11,755 nt of DNA from Micrococcales bacterium UBA2465 (GTDB lineage: Bacteria; Actinomycetota; Actinomycetes; Actinomycetales; Microbacteriaceae), in contig DDPP01000044.1 in the NCBI GenBank assembly GCA_002342255.1, forward strand, positions 27,825 to 39,579, read 5' to 3'. The notes beneath the pieces are model-generated. The model made no database searches. It saw nothing but the letters and a program-made list of their open reading frames with translations, and had not been told where the DNA came from. The position numbers were made by a program, and so were the translations under genes. Each line of letters opens with the position of its first letter. Position 1 is the stretch's first letter. This document shows, one piece after another, positions 8,127 through 11,755 of this stretch.

Positions 8127-8609
8127 ATGAGAGTTGAGTCCATCATCGAAGATCTTGAGGCCCAGGGTTACTTCGCAAACCCATTACCCAATCGGGTTGC
8201 GGATAGAGAAATTGTGAAGATATTGAAATTGGTTTTCATCGAGGCAACCATCTCAGAAATGCTAATACACAGCCCAATCAAGGGCAAAGACTTTATAGCT
8301 GGTTTCAGTAGCAAAGCGGAGACAGTAGTTTGGCATTTAGTCCCTGATTCGAGCGGTGTGATGATGGAAACCAGATCTGATGAAACTGAATTTCTAAATA
8401 CAAAAATTAGTTTGAAGAAAATTCTAGAACGTCACGTTGTGAATCATGATGTTGTATTCGTTTTGAATCACAATGCTGGCCAACTTAGGGGAAAGCTGAG
8501 AATAGTTTCTAAAAGAGAGTTAGTGATTGCCAGTGGAGCAAAACTCACTAGGGTAAATTTGAGCGCAATTAGGGCTATCGCTGTGGAGAACTTCAACAGC
8601 ATTACTTGA
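8127..8609 (+). CDS. Conserved actinobacterial protein of unknown function, likely C-terminal SH3/Sm-like barrel
   Basis: This 160-residue protein has no name I can assign. The N-terminus MRVESIIEDLEAQ resembles the 'DLEAQ' start of a small protein found at this place in other Microbacteriaceae, just before the SAF-domain gene. Residues about 107-155 alternate hydrophobic and polar residues with a central glycine (LNHNAGQLRGKLRIVSKREL, then LTRVNLSAIRAIAV), as expected for a small five-stranded barrel. That is inference from pattern only. There is no signal peptide or membrane segment. The ATG at 8127 is preferred over starts back to 7989, which would run through the divergent intergenic region and into the Rv3235-family gene. 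No Shine-Dalgarno sequence is seen; AAAAAT at 8115-8120 could be a poor -10 for leaderless expression. The next gene starts 19 nt after its stop. Confidence 0.72.
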   Translation: MRVESIIEDLEAQGYFANPLPNRVADREIVKILKLVFIEATISEMLIHSPIKGKDFIAGFSSKAETVVWHLVPDSSGVMMETRSDETEFLNTKISLKKILERHVVNHDVVFVLNHNAGQLRGKLRIVSKRELVIASGAKLTRVNLSAIRAIAVENFNSIT

Positions 8610-8619
8610 TCTATATCAA
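8606..8619. repeat. Short inverted repeat before the SAF-domain gene
   Basis: TTGAT-CTAT-ATCAA is a 5-bp inverted repeat. It contains the stop codon of the preceding gene and ends 9 nt before the next ATG. Its middle, TATATC (8612-8617), could also serve as a -10 element. It may be a small operator, or chance in AT-rich sequence. Confidence 0.3.
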
Positions 8620-8628
8620 CATTTATAC

Positions 8629-9255
8629 ATGTTTCCAAGAAAGCGAAAGAGATCCAGCGCAATAAGGCTTAACAATAGGTTCGGTTCTAGACGGAATCGG
8701 ATTCTGATCAGCCTTTCACTTTTGTTTATTGCAGGTGGAATTTATCTAAACACTTATCAATCAGAGTCAACCTTGAACTATCTTGTTGCGGTAGGTGATT
8801 TGGCTGCTGGGTCTAAACTCACAACCGAGAACCTTTCGAGTGTGCAGGCCAGTGTTGGTGAACAAAGTATTTATTACCTAACCGATCAGGACAAGGTTTC
8901 CAGTTGGTATTTGGACCGGCCAGTCCGATCCGGCGAACTTATTCCTAAATCTGCACTAGCTTCTTCCCCCGCAGCAGATTGCCAAGCCCTGAAAATAGGT
9001 CTAACTGTTGCCCTAGCCAGAGAAATCAGTGTTGGTGACTATCTGGACATATGGGCCGGTCAACAAAATTCTGTTAGTGGTGAAATACCAACAGAGATTG
9101 TCAGTGCTGCGCCTTTGCTGGCTTTGGAGACAAACTCGGATGCATTGAGCCAGGTTGCCCAAACAGCCGAGCTATGCGTTTCAACTGGCCAAATTCGCTC
9201 GGTGGTAAATGCCATTGCTCTGCGAGAAGTAATTATTGGGGTGAAGAGCGATTGA
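8629..9255 (+). CDS. Membrane-anchored SAF-domain protein, CpaB/RcpC-like
   Basis: This 208-residue protein has a strongly basic N-terminus (PRKRKRSS, SRRNR), one membrane helix at about 24-41 (ILISLSLLFIAGGIYL), and an external C-terminal part. By the positive-inside rule the helix is a signal anchor. Residues about 50-112 fit a SAF domain (YLVAVGDLAAGSKLTTENL, then DRPVRSGELIPKSAL). The following GLTVALAREISVGDYLDIWA resembles the region after SAF in CpaB/RcpC proteins of Tad/Flp pili. C118 and C183 are its only cysteines, both outside the membrane, so a disulfide is possible. The ATG lacks a clear Shine-Dalgarno sequence. Its stop TGA overlaps the TTG start of the next gene (TTGA), which suggests coupled translation with the CpaE-like protein. 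The domain call is moderate to good; a pilus role is unproven because other Tad genes are absent here. Confidence 0.8.
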   Translation: MFPRKRKRSSAIRLNNRFGSRRNRILISLSLLFIAGGIYLNTYQSESTLNYLVAVGDLAAGSKLTTENLSSVQASVGEQSIYYLTDQDKVSSWYLDRPVRSGELIPKSALASSPAADCQALKIGLTVALAREISVGDYLDIWAGQQNSVSGEIPTEIVSAAPLLALETNSDALSQVAQTAELCVSTGQIRSVVNAIALREVIIGVKSD

Positions 9256-10172
9256 CTGCAATCGAAACCGGAAGGAGAAGAAGACCGTCGCACCTGGCTG
9301 TGGTTGGGGAGACTACTCATCCAATGCTTGTTGGTAGTTACCCGGTACCGGTTTTGGCTTTTTGGTCAGGAGTTGGATCGCCTGGTCGAACAACCTTGGC
9401 AATAAATGTCGCAACTGAATTGGCTATTGCTGGAAAAAGAGTTTTGCTGCTGGACTTGGATACATTAGGTCCTTCGATAGCTCTAACTTTAGGTCTAGTT
9501 GATACTCCCGCAGGGTTGTCAGCAGTATTGCGATTAGTTGAGCAAGGACGTCTAAGCTATGACGAATTTAGAAGGCTCACTGTAACGATTGATCTAGGCA
9601 GACAAGAACTTTTGCTCCTGACCGGTCTAACATCACCTGAACGTTGGGAGGAGGTATCTTCGGAGCGCTTTGAAGCCCTGCTTTTGGCTATTAGTCCATT
9701 TGTTGATATGGTGGTGGCCGATTTATCGCCACCGACCTTTGCTAAGAGTTCCCTTATTCACCCATCTATCAAAATCCAAAACCGGGATACCTTGTTTGAA
9801 TCAATTGTGGCTAAATGCTCGAAACTGATAACTATAGCTGGGGCAGATCCTGTTTCGGCTAAAAGGTTTTTAGAGGCGCAGTCATACCTGACTGATGTTC
9901 GGGGAGCTCAGGAACAATTCGTAGTAGTCAATAGATTCAGGACTGGGGCAATAGGTGCCAATGCCAAAACAGAACTGGTGGAAAGCTTTGAAAGCATTGC
10001 CAGACTGCGAATAGATGCATTCGTTCCCGACGATGCCGAGAACATAGATAGGGCTATGAGAAACGGTCTTCCGCTGGCTCTGCTCAAAAGATCCTCTCCA
10101 GCGCGGTTGGCAATTGCTGAACTCGCTAAACAACTCGCTATCGGTGGTTCAAAGGCAGCCCGTCGTGGCTAA
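9252..10172 (+). CDS. CpaE/MinD-like P-loop protein with degenerate Walker A
   Basis: This 306-residue protein is of the ParA/MinD/CpaE (TadZ) class, a family that positions or regulates other assemblies at the membrane or nucleoid. The P-loop FWSGVGSPGRTTLAINVA (about 37-54) keeps the GxxGxTT frame, but the catalytic lysine is arginine (R46) and the signature lysine of the deviant Walker A is missing (V41). Next come LLLDLDTLGPSIALTLG (about 65-81, Walker A' region with D68 and D70), MVVADLSPP (153-161, Walker B-like) and a C-terminal ATPase-like half with FVVVNRF. The TTG at 9252 overlaps the SAF-gene stop by 3 nt, with GGGG and AAGAG just upstream. Starts further upstream (ATG 9174) would overlap the SAF gene by over 80 nt. 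The pair with the SAF protein copies the CpaB-CpaE order of Tad loci. ATP hydrolysis is doubtful, while nucleotide binding may remain. Confidence 0.82.
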   Translation: MTAIETGRRRRPSHLAVVGETTHPMLVGSYPVPVLAFWSGVGSPGRTTLAINVATELAIAGKRVLLLDLDTLGPSIALTLGLVDTPAGLSAVLRLVEQGRLSYDEFRRLTVTIDLGRQELLLLTGLTSPERWEEVSSERFEALLLAISPFVDMVVADLSPPTFAKSSLIHPSIKIQNRDTLFESIVAKCSKLITIAGADPVSAKRFLEAQSYLTDVRGAQEQFVVVNRFRTGAIGANAKTELVESFESIARLRIDAFVPDDAENIDRAMRNGLPLALLKRSSPARLAIAELAKQLAIGGSKAARRG

Positions 10173-10184
10173 ACTTCTTAGGTG
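10170..10184 (+). promoter_or_regulatory. Candidate leaderless promoter of pdtaS (-10 TAAACT)
   Basis: TAAACT (10170-10175) fits TAnnnT, overlaps the stop codon of the CpaE-like gene and ends 6 nt before the GTG start at 10182. The start codon has no Shine-Dalgarno sequence at a usable distance (TTAGG runs into it). Together these agree with a leaderless transcript starting at the GTG. The -35 at 17 bp (GTTCAA) is poor, so this is tentative. Confidence 0.35.
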
Positions 10185-11663
10185 TCCACACTTTCCGACT
10201 TGATGAAGAAACTTGGTCAGACCCATTCAGCTGACGTTGAGTGGTTGCATTTGCTCGTGGCTGACTGGCAGATTATTGCAGACCTAAGTTTTGCCGATCT
10301 AGTGCTTTGGCTACCAGATCAAGATGGTAATTTCACCGCAGCTGGACATGCCCGGCCATCATCCGCGGCAACTCTTTTCTATCGAGATATCACCGGCCGA
10401 GTTTCTGAACCCGCTTGGCTAAAAGTAATTGAAAAAGCTTTTTCCAGCGGTCAGATTGTTGAAGAAGAAGTTAGCGACATATTTCAAGGTGTTCCAGAGC
10501 AAATTAGCGCAATTCCTGTTTTTAGAAAACTCAATGCCAAAACTGGTTCGGATAAAAGCCCTTCTCCCATTGCGGTAATTACCAAACACACCAACCTAAG
10601 TGAAGTAAGTGCACCAAATAAAACCAGAACCAACCTGACTCAACTAGGCGACAATGTATTACGGATGGTCTCCGATGGTAGTTATCCGGTTTTTTCAATT
10701 CAAGCTCCTCCGCGTAGAGGAACCCCTCGTGTAAATGATGGCTTATTACACCTTGATGCAGATGGCGGTGTAGTTTTCTCTTCTCCTAACGGAATTTCAG
10801 CGTTTCAAAAACTAGGGGTCGATGGTGAGCTCGAAGGAAGAAGCCTTAAAGAGATCACCGATGAACTAAACAAGGGCAGCTGGAACGTTGATGAGAATTT
10901 GCCAAAGATTGTTGATGGAAAGATGGCTTGGCGAGCAGACATTGAAGGCAATTCCTCGGCACTATCAGTTAGAGCTATACCTATTTCAGACAAGGGTAAA
11001 CACATTGGTGCCATCCTGCTCTGTAGAGATGTTACCGAACTTAGAAGGCAAGAACGTGAGCTGGTGACTAAGGATGCCACCATTCGAGAGATTCACCACA
11101 GAGTAAAGAACAACCTGCAAACAGTTGCCTCACTGTTGCGAATCCAAGGCCGCAGAAGTAAATCTTCTGAAACCCTTGAAGCTCTCAGTGACGCGGAAAG
11201 ACGCGTCGCAGCCATTGCTGTTGTGCATGATTCTCTGAGTGAAGGTCTAGCCCAGGACGTGAACTTCGATGAGGTTTACGAGCGAATTGAAGTAATGGTG
11301 GGAGAGCTAGCGGCAGCATTCAACGCTAAAGTGACCAACCTTAAGATTGGAAAATTCGGCAGATTACCAAGTGAAATAGCAACACCGCTAGCTGTAGTTC
11401 TAACCGAATTAGTTACCAATGCCTACGAGCATGGACTCACTAATCGAACCGGACACCTAACAGTCTCGGCAACTAGAAGGTCTAAAAAGCTTCTTATTAA
11501 GGTATCCGATGACGGGATTGGTTTAGATCAAGGCAAGCCACTTAATGGTCTCGGAACACAACTAGTAAGGGCGTTAGTTGAGTCTGAACTTAGAGGCAAA
11601 ATAGAGTTTCACTCAGAAAAGACCGCTGGAACCACGGTGAGTTTGGAAGTTTCGTTAGCCTAA
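10182..11663 (+). CDS. pdtaS: Cytosolic sensor histidine kinase PdtaS
   Basis: This is a soluble HisKA_2-type histidine kinase of 493 residues (about 500 in M. tuberculosis Rv3220c) without membrane segments. In mycobacteria PdtaS phosphorylates PdtaR, an ANTAR-domain response regulator that acts on RNA, and the pair senses stress. The order is: an N-terminal GAF-like domain (about 1-165) beginning with the family sequence SADVEWLHLLVADWQIIADLSFADLVLW; a PAS domain (about 185-290); the HisKA_2 box IREIHHRVKNNLQTVASLLR at 301-320 with the phospho-acceptor histidine in the H305-H306 pair; and an HATPase with N box ELVTNAYEHG (409-418), G1 DDGIGL (443-448) and G2 NGLGTQLV (455-462). All kinase motifs are intact. 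The GTG at 10182 gives the conserved N-terminus. PdtaR is not in the window. The gene lies 9 nt behind the CpaE-like gene and its stop overlaps that of whiB. Confidence 0.94.
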   Translation: MSTLSDLMKKLGQTHSADVEWLHLLVADWQIIADLSFADLVLWLPDQDGNFTAAGHARPSSAATLFYRDITGRVSEPAWLKVIEKAFSSGQIVEEEVSDIFQGVPEQISAIPVFRKLNAKTGSDKSPSPIAVITKHTNLSEVSAPNKTRTNLTQLGDNVLRMVSDGSYPVFSIQAPPRRGTPRVNDGLLHLDADGGVVFSSPNGISAFQKLGVDGELEGRSLKEITDELNKGSWNVDENLPKIVDGKMAWRADIEGNSSALSVRAIPISDKGKHIGAILLCRDVTELRRQERELVTKDATIREIHHRVKNNLQTVASLLRIQGRRSKSSETLEALSDAERRVAAIAVVHDSLSEGLAQDVNFDEVYERIEVMVGELAAAFNAKVTNLKIGKFGRLPSEIATPLAVVLTELVTNAYEHGLTNRTGHLTVSATRRSKKLLIKVSDDGIGLDQGKPLNGLGTQLVRALVESELRGKIEFHSEKTAGTTVSLEVSLA

Positions 11664-11755
11664 GCTGAACGACGTGCACGAGCGTATTTGCGCTTTAGCG
11701 ACTTACGCTCATCTTCTGAAAGTCCGCCCCAAACACCGTTGTCTTGGTTTTCTTT
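11660..11755 (-). CDS. whiB1: WhiB-family iron-sulfur regulator, C-terminal fragment (5' end outside window)
   Basis: Only the last 31 codons are present; the frame is open to the window edge. They read KENQDNGVWGGLSEDERKSLK and continue RKYARARRSA. GVWGGLSEDER is the hallmark G(V/I)WGG turn and following helix of WhiB/Wbl proteins, small actinobacterial [4Fe-4S] transcription factors that work with the primary sigma factor. The basic tail corresponds to the DNA-contacting end. The cysteines that bind the cluster lie in the missing part. The link to WhiB1 comes from position: in M. tuberculosis whiB1 (Rv3219) is next to pdtaS (Rv3220c) in convergent arrangement. The TAG stop (11660-11662) overlaps the pdtaS TAA by two bases on the opposite strand. 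Confidence 0.9.
   Translation of the reverse strand, partial: KENQDNGVWGGLSEDERKSLKRKYARARRSA

Noticed and set aside
9174..9251. Upstream ATG start for the CpaE-like gene at 9174
   Set aside because: It overlaps the well-supported SAF gene by about 80 nt and adds residues unlike the family. The TTG at 9252 gives a TTGA stop/start junction.
10703..10723. TCCTC/GAGGA stem inside pdtaS
   Set aside because: A five-pair hairpin within a coding region, in the linker before the PAS domain, is expected by chance.

Overview
This window looks like a chromosome segment from a compact, low-GC actinobacterium, most likely a planktonic freshwater member of the Microbacteriaceae (Rhodoluna/Aquiluna-like 'Luna' type). 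Three things support this. The gene set is typically actinobacterial: MtrA/MtrB, an Rv3235-family protein, PdtaS and a WhiB protein in one neighbourhood. The order is a shortened version of the Mycobacterium tuberculosis Rv3257c-Rv3219 region. By eye the base composition is near half G+C, and junctions are very tight (adjacent stop/start codons, 2-10 nt gaps, overlapping stops). The genus is an inference from gene content only.

Left part (1-4870): the C-terminal end of a phosphomannomutase/phosphoglucomutase, then S-adenosylhomocysteinase (ahcY) behind a possible leaderless promoter. Next come the response regulator mtrA and its kinase mtrB, whose stop and start codons abut, and a ComF-family phosphoribosyltransferase. 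The usual actinobacterial neighbours tmk (between ahcY and mtrA), lpqB (after mtrB) and hpf (before secA) are absent from their expected slots.

Middle part (4871-8126): secA with a TTG start and a good Shine-Dalgarno sequence. It converges, 2 nt apart, with a minus-strand Rv3235-family gene. A 114-nt divergent intergenic region (8013-8126) follows, in which I see no confident promoter.

Right part (8127-11755): a tight plus-strand cluster. It holds a small protein of unknown function with a likely C-terminal beta-barrel, a membrane-anchored SAF-domain (CpaB-like) protein, a CpaE/MinD-like P-loop protein with a degenerate Walker A motif, and the cytosolic histidine kinase PdtaS. The stop codon of pdtaS overlaps the stop codon of a convergent, 5'-truncated whiB gene that runs off the window. 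The SAF/CpaE-like pair resembles two components of Tad/Flp pilus loci, but the other Tad genes are not here. This pair and its small upstream partner are the least understood part of the window.

Functionally the region combines C1/methyl-cycle housekeeping (ahcY), envelope and cell-cycle signalling (MtrAB), protein export (SecA) and stress signalling (PdtaS, WhiB). I see no rRNA, tRNA, CRISPR array, insertion sequence or prophage, and no strong intrinsic terminator. There is no gene-free stretch over 300 bases.
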